Assembly (NCBI RefSeq): GCF_020085105.1
Contig: NC_058044.1
Span: forward strand, 24,487,206 to 24,551,205
Length of the DNA stretch: 64,000 bases
Source: Siniperca chuatsi
Lineage: Eukaryota; Chordata; Actinopteri; Centrarchiformes; Sinipercidae
Direction: 5' to 3'
The position numbers and the translations under genes are program-made. Position 1 is the first letter of the stretch, and every line of letters begins with the position of its first letter. Below, piece by piece: positions 50,533 to 63,044 of the stretch. The notes beneath the pieces were generated by a model. It was not told where the DNA came from. It made no database searches and was given only the letters and a program-made list of their open reading frames with translations.

Positions 50533-51520
50533 TTGCTTTAACAATTCGGGATCTTATTTATCTTATTTTTTAACTACTGGGAATCTATTATTACAGGGTA
50601 TGTATGACCAACTGAGCAATAATCTGGATGTTTGGGAGAGAATTTAATTAGAATTCACAGTTACAGATGCAGTGATAGTTCTCCCCTTGCTACATTTAGT
50701 TACAGGGTAATAAAGCTAACCCGCCCACAGGTGCAATGTGTGGCAGGGTGGGACTTGAAACCTGATTTCCTGCACAAAGGAGCTGAGCTCAGTCCTTGAG
50801 CCATCAAAGCAGATAGCGAGTATGAACGTGTACCTATATGGCCACAATAACCAAAAAACTAATTCCTGGATCAGTAGGCCTGCGCACCAAAGGGCAATGG
50901 TCGATGGTAATAGTAATAGAATAAGTACCCAGTAGATAAATAATAACTACAGTATACAGTATAAATTGTAGGGTACAGTATGACCATAAAACTGAGCAAA
51001 AATCGGGATGGACGTCAGGGTAGATGGACTAATGACTTCTGCATCTCTTAATAAATCTGATGTGTGTGATCAAAATGACCTTATTACCAACAAACAGTAA
51101 AACTAAAAAAAACACATTATCATCCAGTAAAATGTTTTATCTGCTAAGTCACCATTGTCCTTTGGTGCGCAGATTTGGTGGTCATTGTGACCACAGTTTA
51201 GCAGTCTACAGTTTTCATCTAATGTGATCGCTCAAGAATAGAGCTTATGTTTTCTATGCAGGGGGTCAGGGTTCAAGTCCAAGCTAACCCGCTCATCATC
51301 CTGTGAGCGGGTTAGCTTTATTAACCTGTAACTAAATATAACAAGGGGATAACTACCACCGTACTATAATTATAAATTCTCTCTGAATTCCTCCCCAAAA
51401 GTCCAGATTATTGCTCAGTTGGTCATGCATACCCTGTAATAACAGAATAGGTACCCAGTAATTAAAAAATGACTACAATATAAGTTCTTTGTAAGATCCT
51501 GAATTGTTACCCCCTTATTC
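50533..51520. mobile_element. 1-kb fold-back element
   Basis: Successive blocks on the left recur as complements on the right, in mirrored order: 'acaattcgggatctta', 'ttacagggtatgtatgacca', 'gagcaataatctggatgttt', 'aataaagctaacccgc', 'gcgcaccaaagggcaatgg'. The whole stretch can fold on itself. No open frame of note. Confidence 0.7.
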
Positions 51521-53820
51521 CATAACTTCACATCTTGTTCCCCAGTGCCTACATATATGTATTGGTACGTACTGTACCGGTACAAACGATTACACTGTAA
51601 CTCCAGAGTAAATACACTGTAGGCTAGGCTGAGCGCTGTAATATAAAGCGATGACGTAAAATTTGAACAATTCAACAGCATTAACTTATTTTCAGAAAAA
51701 GGGAAGCATATGTCTCTAGAACATTTTGAAAAATACAAGTTTTGCTACTCAACCTTATCTTATATTACGTCCCATTCTCTAACTTTACCTTCTTTGACCT
51801 GCAGAGCAGCGTGAGAGACCTTTCTGATAGTGAGTGATATTCAGGCTGGTGCTATTGTTGCTTACTGCCTGAGGAAAAATGGCTCAGACATGCTTTACAT
51901 CATTTCTATTGCACCAACTACTATTCAAATGTCTTTCTTTTTTAATTTGATAAATGTTCTTTATTTTTTCATAGTCTCTATTTGGTTTTTGTTTCAAGTT
52001 GTGTGATGTGTGTCAATATGAGTTCAGTATTATATTTCATGAAATGTGAACTATTCTCACAACTTTTGTTGAGAAAACAGATGAGTTTTATGAGTCTTAT
52101 GCACTTGTTGATCATAGTGAAACATGTTTTTCACAGTGTTGCGGCGTCTGAAATCTCTCAAAAAGTCATTGATAAGTGTTCTTTTAATTCTGACACTAAC
52201 CTACAGTAAACTTTACATAAACTAACTCAACCAGAACATACTGTCATAATATGCTCTGTTTAAACATCTTCACCAGTGCCACACCCTTATGTTATTCTAT
52301 CACAAGGATGTTTGATTGCACAGACTCTATCGTGTTGCGCTGTATTATGTGAACGCACATTTACACCATCACTTGCTGGTAGTACAAAGGATACATGTTT
52401 AGGAAGTGAGATTAGAAGCTAAATGTGACTTGTGAATTACTCTAAAAAAAAGATGGCATCTCACAATGGAGCAGTGAAACCTAAATGAAGTGCAACTAAG
52501 CTGTACAGAGCTATACATTACAGTGTGTACACACAAGAAGTTAGTGTGTTGGTGTGAAAATGTTATCTCCAGAGAGACAAAAATATCTTCACTCATATAT
52601 TACTTGGGTTTTCCAACTAATCAGTATCTGGGACATTATTTATAGCCGTTTAGCACATGCATGAGATGAGTTTGCAACCTCAAAATGAAAAGCAGCAGTG
52701 AAGAGAAACTGGTTTATATTAATCCAATCCTGTGTATATGCACAGAATGTAATAGTCATTTGTTAGTTAGAGGTAAAACAACTCTTTGTTAGATTAAACC
52801 ACAAGCAAAATGTCCAAAATAATAAACCATTGTTCTTACAATATGAAAACAAATCCAAAACTGCAAGGAAAAGTTTAAATGCCTGCATTTAAAAAAATTC
52901 AAATCAACCTTTCCACATGCTTCATGTGAGACAGTTGTGAAAAAGCCTCTGGGACATTGTAAAAGACTTGGAAATGGAAAGAAGCAAACAAGCAAGAGCT
53001 TGTTCTTGTTTGGGCATGAAGCAAATGCCAAAGTACAATGCCAAGAAAAATAAAGAACATGTAGGCACATCTGTGGTGAGCTTTCCAGCAGTGCTGTGCC
53101 CAGTCTTGACTAAAGCCTGGTATCAATTGACTGAGTGTCTATAAAAACCGCTTCTAACTGCAATACTGCAGGCTATTGTTGAGCGAAACAAAAGAGAATG
53201 TATAAAATCTAAAGTTTGATGTGAAACTATGAATAACAAAAGAGACAATATTTAAAAGAATATTTTCATGCAAGATAACACGAAGAGAAAAGACCAAGAG
53301 GTGTGTGAGAAGAAGTGTGCTGGCTGAGTCAAGTGAAAAAAACTATCCTGATGATCCATTTTACAATATTTACAATGCGTGTTGCCTTGGCAACCTAAGA
53401 GGTTTGGCAAGCACAGTATGGCAGTCTTGCTCAAGAATTATGGCACAAGTTCAATAAAGACACATCACAGATTTGACTGGGTCACCTGAGGCGAACAGCA
53501 ACGGGCGTGGCTGTTTCACAATTTACAGTACACTTTGTAGAAATAAAAGATGGATGCCCTGTTTTCATGCACATTAATGTGAGCTTGGATTAATGGAATA
53601 ATGAAGCCATTATGTTTTGTATGAGGTTTGCAGGTAGTTGTGAGGTTTGAATGAATTCAGTAAATTGCCTAACAAAATAGGATTAAGTTTAATCCTACTT
53701 TCTCCTTCTGATAGTTACACAAACCGAACCTGAAGAGAACGTGTTATGGGTAGGGCAGAGCAACCATTTTAGGCAATGCTCCTCCCTTCAGTCTTGCACG
53801 CCCCCACCGACACCAGAGGC
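51521..53820. other. upstream of keratin B, non-coding
   Basis: No gene or clear repeat seen before the keratin B promoter. Confidence 0.45.
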
Positions 53821-53828
53821 AGCAGCAG

Positions 53829-53836
53829 TATAAAAA
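53829..53836 (+). promoter_or_regulatory. TATA box of keratin B
   Basis: AGTATAAAAAGGGG, about 84 bp before the start codon. Confidence 0.75.
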
Positions 53837-53912
53837 GGGGACAGAGGCAAAGCTGTGCATCTGTCCATCTCATTCTCTCCAAGATAGGCAGACCTCCTGA
53901 GCAGTCTTCACA

Positions 53913-56204
53913 ATGTCACTGAGATCCAGCAGTTATTCCTTTAGAAGTAGTGGTGGAGGTGGAGGCTTTAGTGGAGGCTCAAGTGGAGGCTTTGGTGGAG
54001 GCTTAGGTGGAGGCTTAGGTGGAGGCATGGCACGAAGGTCATATGCTACAAGTGTGCATGGTGGTGCAGGTGGCAAAGGAGCAAAAATCTCCATATCCTC
54101 CGGCGGGGGAAGCTTGTTTAGCAGTTATGGCGGCGGTGGAGGTGGAGGTGGAGGTGGCGGTTATGGCAGTTATGGCGGTGGTGGAGGTAACAGTTATAGT
54201 TTTGGCATGGGAGGCGGTGGAGGCTTCGGTGGAGGTGATAACATGGATGTTGGAACCAATGAGAAGGCCACCATGCAAAACCTGAACGACCGTCTGGCCT
54301 CCTACCTGGACAAGGTGCGCAGCCTTGAGAAGGCCAACGGTGAGCTGGAGCTCAAGATCCGCCAGTTCTTGGAGAATAAGACCTCCCCCACTGCCCGTGA
54401 CTACTCAGCTTTCGAGGCCACCATTGCTGACCTGCAGGGAAAGGTATGTCACATGACTTCTGATTCCTGAATAAGATACCAAATCCAAAATGCAATGCAA
54501 CTATCAGATGAATATGTTTAAAATGATGCATTGGAACTTTAACCTACCCCAAGTGGTAATGCATGTGCATGATTTTGTAGGTACCATTACAGTCCTCGTG
54601 TTACATGCAATGTTGCTGACAGCATACTTAATGTTCACAGAGTCTGTTGGCAGTTTGAGAGAATTTGATGAAAAAAATCACACTAATTATGTAAAATTAA
54701 ACAATGCTTCATCACACAGATCCAGAACGCCACCTGTGACAACGGAAGCATCTATCTGTCCATTGACAATGCAAAACTGGCAGCAGATGACTTCAGAACC
54801 AAGTAAGTATCAGGATGAGAGACAGAAAGTGTTTAAAACATAGTGAAATGGAGAAACTGTGAAATTGATCTGAAGCAATATATGGAAGATGTATACACTG
54901 ATGTTGAAGTGCAAATGTCTGATCTCTTGCTGCCTCACAGGTTTGAGAATGAGCTAGCCATGCGTCAATCAGTGGAGGCAGATATCGCCGGTCTAAAGAG
55001 ACTGTTGGATGAGCTGACGCTGGCCAGATCAGACCTGGAGATGCAGATAGAAGGCCTCAGGGAGGAGCTGATCTTCCTCAAAAAGAACCACGAGGAGGTG
55101 GGTAGCAAACGCTGAACAGTCATCTGAGTGGATTTGCATTGCAACTCATTTGCTGTCTAAAACATGGAATAAAATGTACTCAAACAACTCTGCAAACATC
55201 CACCTCTTACCAAACTCCTCTTATTCAACAGGAATTGGCAGCCATGAGGAACCAGATGAGTGGACAGATCAACGTGGAGGTGGACGCAAAACCACAGGTA
55301 GACCTGGCCAGCATTATGGCTGAGATCCGTGAGCAGTATGAGAGTGTGGCCGCCAAGAACCAGAGAGAACTTCAAAGCTGGTTCCAATCAAAGGTAAGAC
55401 TGGACAAAACCCTAATATTCATTTCTCATTGCCCACTTGGACTGTTGTTCGAACATATGTTGTTACGTTTCCACTGATTTTCCCCCATGTCTGCTGCAGT
55501 CAGAGGAGCTGAACAAGGAGGTGGCAGTCAGCACAGAGGTTCTCCAGTCGTCCAAGTCAGAAATCTCAGAGATCCGTCGCACACTGCAGGGCCTGCAGAT
55601 TGAGCTACAGTCACAACTTAGCATGGTAAATGATAATAATCTGGGGCAAAATTGTAGTCTTCTTTACCTTTACATACAGCGAGATACAATTTGATGCACC
55701 CATGGTATGTTTCGGTTTATTCATTCTTTCTCTTCTCCGTCCCTCTTCTCTTCACCTTCATCCTCCAGAAAGCGTCCCTGGAAGGCACTTTAGCTGACAC
55801 AGAGACACGATATTCCATGCAGCTCCAAGGCCTCCAGATGCAGGTGACAAGCCTGGAGGAACAACTGGTGCATCTGCGTGGTGACATGGAACGCCAGGGC
55901 CAAGAGTACAACATGCTGCTCGACATCAAGGCACGGCTGGAGATGGAGATTGCAGAATACAAGAGGCTGATGGACGGAGAGGGCAGGTAATTTGTCTGCA
56001 AAGAACAATTCTGTCCTTTCATCATAAACTAATAACTAACTCTGTAAATTGAAGCATTATACTGATGCAAGCACTGTAATTCTCCCCCTCCACAGTTTCA
56101 GCGGTTCAAGTGGCAAGACAAAGACCTCCCATTCCAAGGTGATAGTGGTCACAGAGGAACTGAAGGACGGCCATCTGGTGTCCTCCACCACCACCACCAA
56201 ATAA
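53913..56204 (+). CDS. type I keratin B, glycine-rich head (K13-like)
   Basis: Seven exons: 53913-54443, 54720-54802, 54941-55097, 55232-55393, 55500-55625, 55769-55986, 56096-56204; 461 residues. The head (1-120) starts [15 protein letters not shown] and is mostly Gly/Ser/Tyr repeats with a run of nine or more Gly. The initiation motif [11 protein letters not shown] is at 124-134, followed by [19 protein letters not shown]. The rod ends [13 protein letters not shown] (residues 413-425). The tail (426-461) is [16 protein letters not shown], then [21 protein letters not shown]. Family knowledge: Gly-rich heads give flexible end domains in stratified epithelia. Exon sizes equal those of keratin C apart from the first and last. 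The gene is compact (2.3 kb) with clean TATA and polyA signals. Confidence 0.95.
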
Positions 56205-56293
56205 TCTGTCAAACGCAACACAAGGGGAAAAACCTGAGGACCACAAGCACAACATTTGAACCTAACACTACCTTCACATTCACAAGTGAATGC

Positions 56294-56299
56294 AATAAA
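56294..56299 (+). terminator. polyadenylation signal of keratin B
   Basis: AATAAA 90 bp after the stop codon, followed by a T/G-rich stretch (tttgtcctttttgtctg). Confidence 0.75.
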
Positions 56300-58110
56300 A
56301 GGCTACCAGTTTGCTGACTATCATTTTGTCCTTTTTGTCTGACTTATTTGTGTCTTAATTCCAAACAATGTCATTATAGTGCCATTGTTTTGGCATGAAC
56401 CAAAGGTCTTGTGAAATTACATAATTACATACTTTAGGTATTTGGCGGGTCTGAGGTATGATTATTTTGACAGATGTCTGTGCAAACATGCTCAGAATGA
56501 AATTATAATAGCTTGAGGCTGTAGCAGTGTCAGCTACATTATGTCCTGGATGTAAAAGGATAGAGAAATTGAGGCTGTGAATATACTGCAGGGTTGCTAA
56601 TGTGCATCCTGAAGCTAGTTGGGAAAATCTGGGCAAAGAGTAATAATGCTCCTCCTGCTCCTCAACAATTTCCTCTGAGATACCAGTGAGTTCAGGAAGC
56701 CCCAGAGGCTACACAGTGTTCAGCAATACAACACTACAGTCGTACAGCTCTGAAGCAGAGCATGTGTTCACAAACACCATGGATGCTCAGCATTTTTCAC
56801 CAATAAACAAAGATCTAAAACCATTTGAAAACACATTTTTAGCAGTGCCACAATACCAACAATGTACCGCTGTAGCCTTAATGCCTCACAACAATAGAGT
56901 CCTGGGTTTGAATCTGCTTTCTCCAACAGTCCACGTTCACATTTGAATGTGAGCATGAATTTGACTCTCTGGTTGTTAGACTGGACTGGCAACTTGTCAA
57001 GGAAGGAGGGAGTTTGCCTTACTTTCACACAATGCATGCTGGGATAGGTCCTAGTCTCCTGTTACACTGCAATTAAATCTGCATCAAACAATGTTTGGTC
57101 ACTAGGGAGCATAATATGTATGCATTTTAAGAAATTGATACCAGATGGCACCCATTTCTCCAATACTTTTGCTTTTCTAGGCTCTATAAAAAATTTTTTT
57201 AAACATAAATGGTTTAAAAATTACTAATATAAAGAGTAATAATTGGCCTTGTTTGCACTTTGATGAGTCCTGACCTGTTTCACTCTGGTCTATGGGGAAA
57301 ATGAGGGAACATTTTTGATCCACAGGGGATTTTTTAGTAGCAGTACTGCAGTTGGCCACTGAGACAAATTGGTAGGAAGGCTGACTTGCCACGTCTTGTC
57401 AAGCTCTCTTAATACTGTACTTCCATGGGGCAGAAGAACTAAAAAATTAGCTGACAGACACATAGTTCTGTACAGAAGCTGTTATGGCTGACATGTTAGC
57501 AAACAATGCCTTTGCACATTATAACCCCATTGGAGCTATATAGCCACCTTATTAATGTAAGTCCACTATAAATTTGCTTTGGTTTGGTCTCCAACAACCC
57601 TGAAGAAATGTTTGGGTCTTTAGATGCTAAATGTTCTTAACCAGCAAGTGGCTAATTTTGTACTTGTACTGTAACGTTTTTGTCTCTAACTAGCCATTTG
57701 GTGCTGGGTGGTAGTGTTCATTTGGTTTCTTAGAGCTATTTTGCTATACAAACGGTTTGTTAGTGACGACAGTAAGATGGAACCATAAAATGTGCCGCAA
57801 AACAAAAACTATGAGCTAAAAGTGAGGTTAAAGATAGTGCCTTAAAGGTGCAGAATTCGGTAACAATTATCTGTGGGTTTGCTAGGAGCGGCCACCTTCT
57901 CACAACACGTATTTAAACTGTTAGTAATATAAAAACATTGATTAATTCAGCTTTAAGAATACATAGATGAATAAGTTCAAGCTATTGGCAACCATATCTT
58001 TTTCGGATTGTACAAAAACAATCATTAATCATCAGTGAGGAACAATAATAGAAATGTGGATTATTCTGTAAATTATAAAATTACAACACACAAGAAAGTT
58101 TAATTCAACT
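56300..58110. other. spacer between convergent keratins B and C
   Basis: AT-rich, with no sustained coding frame or recognised element. Confidence 0.45.
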
Positions 58111-58118
58111 GCATGATC

Positions 58119-58124
58119 TTTATT
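58119..58124 (-). terminator. polyadenylation signal of keratin C
   Basis: Minus-strand AATAAA about 31 bp past the TAG stop codon. Confidence 0.65.
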
Positions 58125-58154
58125 GATTATAATGCTAATGCTTCCAATTCATCA

Positions 58155-61100
58155 CTAAATCTGGTCCATGCCAACATCAACAGTCTTGCTGCTCTCAACC
58201 ACCTTTCCATCCACAACTGTCTCCACCACTGTGATGACCTTTGTGACCACTGAGGAAAAGAAAAGAAACAACAAGCATGAACAAATCGCATCACATTTCT
58301 CAAACCCGGTTAAAACTTAAGTAGCGCTTTAAAGATAAAATAAGAATCATACGCATGTGACAAATCGCTTACCTTGTTTTGAACTGGTAATGGAGAGAAA
58401 AAGAAAGAAGAAAACCTTAGTCTAGAACATGTTTACAGTACATTGTCATTTAATGTTAATATAAAATATTTTTTCTCTATATTCACTAATCCCCCATCCA
58501 GTCAGTGTTTCTCTCTCTTCATGAGCTCTCACCTGTCATCCTCCCCATCCAGTAACCTCCTGTACTCTGCGATCTCCAGCTCCAGCCGGGTCTTGAGGTC
58601 CAGCAGCATGTCGTACTCCTGCTTGTTGCTGGCGATGTTGGCGTGGAGCTGGGACAGCTGAGCCTCCAGGCTTGTGACCATGTTCTGGAGGCTTGCTAGC
58701 TGTGCAGCGTAGCGCGCCTGAGTCTCTGCCAGGGTGCCCTCCAAAGACGCTTTCTGTTGTGGTTAGAGGAAGAAGTTGGCAGTCAGTGATTAAAATTCAG
58801 AGATGTCACTTCAAATCTGCTGCAAGGCCTGTTGGTGCGAGTGTGGAACTAGCATCATGTGGTTCCCTTATTTGCTTTCTTGCTGAGAGTTTGATGAGAA
58901 GATTGATACCACTCACGTCTTTGTATGCTAAATATGAAGCTACAGCCAGCAGCCGGTTAGCTTAGCTTAGCAGAAAGGCTGGAAATGGTGAAAAATCTAG
59001 CCTGGCTCAGTCTAAAAGTAACACAATCTGTCTATCAACATCTATAAAGCTCTCAGATTCACGTTATATCTTGTTTGTTTAATTCATACAAAAACCAAAG
59101 TATAAAAGCCACACGTGTTAGGGGGGTTATGTGCAGGAGTATTTCTTGGCCAGGCGCAGTAGCTACTGGAAGGTAAGCTAACCAGCTGCTGGCTATATCT
59201 TCATATTTAATGGAGACTTATGAGAGTGTTATCATCTTCTCATCTAACTCTCGGCAAGAAAGTTAATATGTGTATTTCCCAAAATGTCAAGCTATTTCCT
59301 GAAACATCTACAGTGTTGTTAATATGTGTAGTAGAATCACAGTGTCAAATCCAATATATAATCAATCTTTATTGTTAATATATGTTGACATACCATGCTC
59401 AAATGGGACTGCAGTTCGATCTGAAGCCTCTGGAGGGTGCTCTTCAGGTCCTTAATCTCTGTGTGGGATGTCACCAGAATCTCTGTGTGTGTGATCACGT
59501 CCTGCTCCACTGCTGCGATCTGGGCAGATTAGAGAAACAACATTCATTGTTTTACCCAACAATTATAAAAGATTTCTGACATTATTTCTGTATTCTAAGC
59601 AATTGTAACTTTTCACCTTGTTCTGGTACCACGCTTCAAGGTCCTTGCGGTTCTTGCCGATCACGCCCTCGTAGTGTTCCCTTATCTCTGACATGACCTG
59701 GTTCAGGTCTACAGATGGAGAAGCATCCACGGACACATTGACCTGGCCTCCCATCTGACTCCTCAGCAGAGCCATCTCCTGCAGGGGTCAAAAGACAACA
59801 CCTCAGTCAGCCAGTGTAATAACTTAAAATAATGTATTATTTTTTGATTATTACAACAAGAGTATCCAGCGGATTCTTTTTCTAGTGTATTGGGCTTTTG
59901 GTTCTTTGATCTGTGTTAACTGTGTGCGTTCAGTGTGACTGAGTGTGTGTGTGAGACAAACAGTGGAAATGAGCTAATGGAGGAAGAGAAGAATACAAGG
60001 AAGTGTGCAGAGAGAAAAGGAGCAGCGCTGGGAAAAGAGAGAAAGCGGCAGGCCGGTTTATAAACACACAAACCTAACATGGAATTTCCTCAGTGTTATC
60101 AGAGGTAAGGCAGAGGTCGTGTGTGCACATTCTGACAAGCTTAGGCCACAATAGATTGTTGTGATAAATGGTGACAACTTTGTCTTACAGTGAATAGCTG
60201 CTGTGTTTAGCTCCCTGCTGCTGAAAAGATGGATGATGCTGAGCAGTGTTTGATTAATCACCAGCGTAGTAACATACTGTCAGGTTATATGCATACACAG
60301 AGTGGGTGTTGGCCTGCGTGTAGAAATGTAACAGAGACAGATGTAAACTCATGAGTTTTGCTGCTTGTGAAACTGCCATTAACAAACCTTGGCTTGGTTA
60401 AACTGATTGCACCACTTCTCGCTGTGCCTCATCTCTGCACTCTCACCTCTTCGTGGTTCCTCTTGAGCACCATGAGCTCGTCCTTCAGGGCCTCATACTG
60501 ACTCTCCAGATCCATTCTGGCCAGGTTCATCTCGTCCAGCACCCTCTTCAGTCCAGCGATGTCTGCCTCCACGGCCATCCTCATGGCCAGCTCGTTCTCA
60601 TACCTGAGGGGATGAACAGGTCAGAGAGGTTTTAGTGGGTCGCTAAGATTAGAAGTTGTCAGTTAGGCATGAGTTTACGCATGCGCATGTGAAGTTTCAC
60701 GTATGTGGCAGCGCAGAGACGGGCAGGGGCAGAAACACACAGAGAATACACTCACTTCATTTTGAAATCATCAGCAGCCAGTTTTGCGTTATCAATGTCC
60801 AGGACTGTCTTGGCATTGAGTCTAGAGGCGATACAAATCTGAGGAGAGAAGAAAAAACAGGGAAACAAGTCAGAAAAAGTACAGTCGAGCTCACATTTCA
60901 TACAGTTTTACTGTACACAGCAGGCCCACCGAGATGGAATTTTTGAGACCCTTATGGACACAGATATTTGAGAGTTTAAAAAAAATACCTGATATATTGA
61001 TTTATATATTGGTTGATATTCAATTTCTACACTTTTTTGGAAAGGATCCCTTAAAATTTGTTTCTTAAATAGTTGTAACAAATAATTGTACTCAGGAAGG

Positions 61101-61813
61101 ATGTTTCATATATCAACTTTCTGATATATCAGTTGGGCTCTACTAAATTAAACCTACACTGCATCTTTCTGTAATCATCACTGTAAGACTGAACACTGTT
61201 GGCAGGATGTGATGCACAGTTGGAATGAATCTGATATGACAGTCATGAACATTTGCATCTTCCTGCTTTCGGTTTGTGGTATGTGCTTCATGATAAGACG
61301 GCCTACTTCTAACCAATGATGGGTTTACTAGCTCTCTATCTCAAATGTCAACTGTCATAACTGGACATACAGTACATACCAACAGATACCTATCACTCTG
61401 CAAACACTCACAGTGAAAGTCAACAGCAGAAAGGTGAGAAGAGGAAGGTAAGAGAAAACACTGAAACACAACCATATCTGTCTCCTTCCTCTTACCTTGT
61501 CCTTCAGGTCATTGATGATGGCGAAGTAGCTGGTGTAGTCATGGGAGATGACAGTTCTGCTCTGGTACCATTCTCGGATCTGCTTGTCCAGGCGGTTGTT
61601 CTCCTTCTCCAGGGTGCGCACCTTCTCCAGGTAGGAGGCCAGACGGTCGTTCAGGTTCTGCATGGTAGCCTTCTCGTTGGCCCCGACGTGGAGGTCCAGG
61701 CCATCAGACAGGTTGAAGCCCCCAGAGGATGAGGAGATGCGGGTGCCACGGCCGCCTGCTCCGCCGTAGACACTCATGGTCTTCTGGCCGTAGGATCTGG
61801 TGCTGAAAGACAT
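58155..61813 (-). CDS. type I keratin C, short-headed
   Basis: Eight exons on the minus strand: 61496-61813, 60756-60838, 60447-60603, 59617-59778, 59394-59519, 58533-58753, 58373-58383 and 58155-58249; 390 residues, all phases consistent. The head is only 53 residues ([20 protein letters not shown], then [12 protein letters not shown]). The initiation motif [11 protein letters not shown] is at 54-64, followed by [19 protein letters not shown]. The rod ends [13 protein letters not shown] (residues 341-353). The tail runs [20 protein letters not shown] to VDVGMDQI and is K18-like in style. The seventh exon is an 11-nt microexon. The gene is convergent with keratin B. A large dispersed repeat sits in the intron between exons 59394-59519 and 58533-58753. 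Confidence 0.94.
58373..58383 (-). CDS. 11-nt microexon of keratin C
   Basis: On the minus strand the sequence reads ttaccag|TTCAAAACAAG|gtaagc. Phase 2 on entry and phase 1 on exit connect GEDD-S to SKQ-V. Skipping it would shift the frame of the tail exon, so it is needed for the [10 protein letters not shown] tail. Confidence 0.75.
58875..59310. repeat. dispersed fish repeat in keratin C intron
   Basis: Contains 'agctacagccagcagccggt', 'tagcttagcttagcagaaag', 'gttatgtgcaggagtatttc' and 'cttggccaggcgcagtag'. I recognise this as a high-copy interspersed repeat of teleost introns; the class is not certain. Confidence 0.6.
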
Positions 61814-61891
61814 GCTGGGAGGTCTGTATCTGGACCAGGTAGGATTACTGGAGTTTATCTGCAGTTGAAAGCATCACTTTGGTTTCCTTGG

Positions 61892-61898
61892 TTATATA
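61892..61898 (-). promoter_or_regulatory. TATA box of keratin C
   Basis: Minus-strand GCTATATAACC, about 80 bp before the keratin C start codon. Confidence 0.65.
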
Positions 61899-62668
61899 GC
61901 TGCCACAGGCAGCAAAGTGGGATGGGCCAGGAGAGGTAATTGAAAGGAAAGAATGCATCTGACACCCCCCTCCTCCTTTATGCAATCTCTCCATCAGCAC
62001 GGGTGTAGTGACAGGAAGGAAGGGGTTCATCTGCCTTTTTTCAGGTTTAACTTGTGATTCCACATTTTATCGTTTCTCACTGAAAGGGTATTCTTTGAAT
62101 ACTCCTCAGTTAATTTATCTGGAATCCTGAACCTTTAGCAGTTTGTGATTGCAGCCTTCCTTGAACAAGCAGGTTTAGAGACCAAAACACATATAGTTAA
62201 AATAATGTGTTCCTATAGAAGACTGCTATGTGTAGCTATCTTGTAAAATATTCACTCATAGGAGTGACAGAAATGGCACATACCAGCGACAATTTCACCT
62301 CAGTGAAACTTGGGGCCAAAGTTTGAGGGCAAGGCATTTCTAAGATAGCCGTGTTTATTTTTGGCACATAAGCATCTAAGCAAGATGTTGTGTGTGATGG
62401 TCAGCCTCCAACATAACTGAGCAAAGTCAAACACATCGTATGTAACCATGCTCTGGAATCTACATTCATCTATTATGTCAAACAGGCTGAACACAAAGAT
62501 CATGTTAGAATGAACAGTAGATTATTTCATTGTCAACCTCATCCAAATCACACATGTGACACTTTCTGTCCTCTGGGGCCGGGACTCTTAACTGCACTTA
62601 TGCATTTATACTGCATTTATAATTTTCAAATGACAGAGCCTCAAAAGAAAACTACAAGGCAACTTATT

Positions 62669-62671
<3 letters not shown>

Positions 62672-62761
<90 letters not shown>
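62672..62761. repeat. (TA)n microsatellite
   Basis: About 44 uninterrupted TA units. Confidence 0.97.
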
Positions 62762-62973
62762 TAGAAAACCAAACTAGCAAAAAAAAAAGCTCTACAAGAC
62801 CCTTGCCCAACTAATACCTAACATATTGACTAACTCTATTGCCTTCCTGGCTTCCATCCCATATCACTACACACTGCAAGTTATGTAGGAAATGTGACTT
62901 TGTATGATAATATCTTTAACATGCACCTCGTGCAGGCAACCTGGAAAATCTGTAATCTGCTTCATTATATGTG

Positions 62974-63032
62974 ACGGTGTAGTCCCTCATTCGTCCAGGA
63001 GTGTTCTATCGTAGAAAAGGTTTCAGTCGCAG
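62974..63032. mobile_element. 59-bp retroposed copy of the fold-back family end
   Basis: Starts 'acggtgtagtccctcattcg' and runs to 'tttcagtcgcag', matching 17330-17390 closely. Direct repeats TCATTATATGTG flank it at 62962-62973 and 63033-63044. Confidence 0.65.
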
Positions 63033-63044
63033 TCATTATATGTG

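Noticed and set aside
54019-54285. Second frame through the keratin B head (Val/Glu/Ala-rich)
   Set aside because: By-product of GGN glycine-codon repeats; the keratin frame is clearly the real one.
58443-58661. Ser-rich plus-strand open frame across a keratin C exon
   Set aside because: Complement of the keratin rod-end coding sequence.
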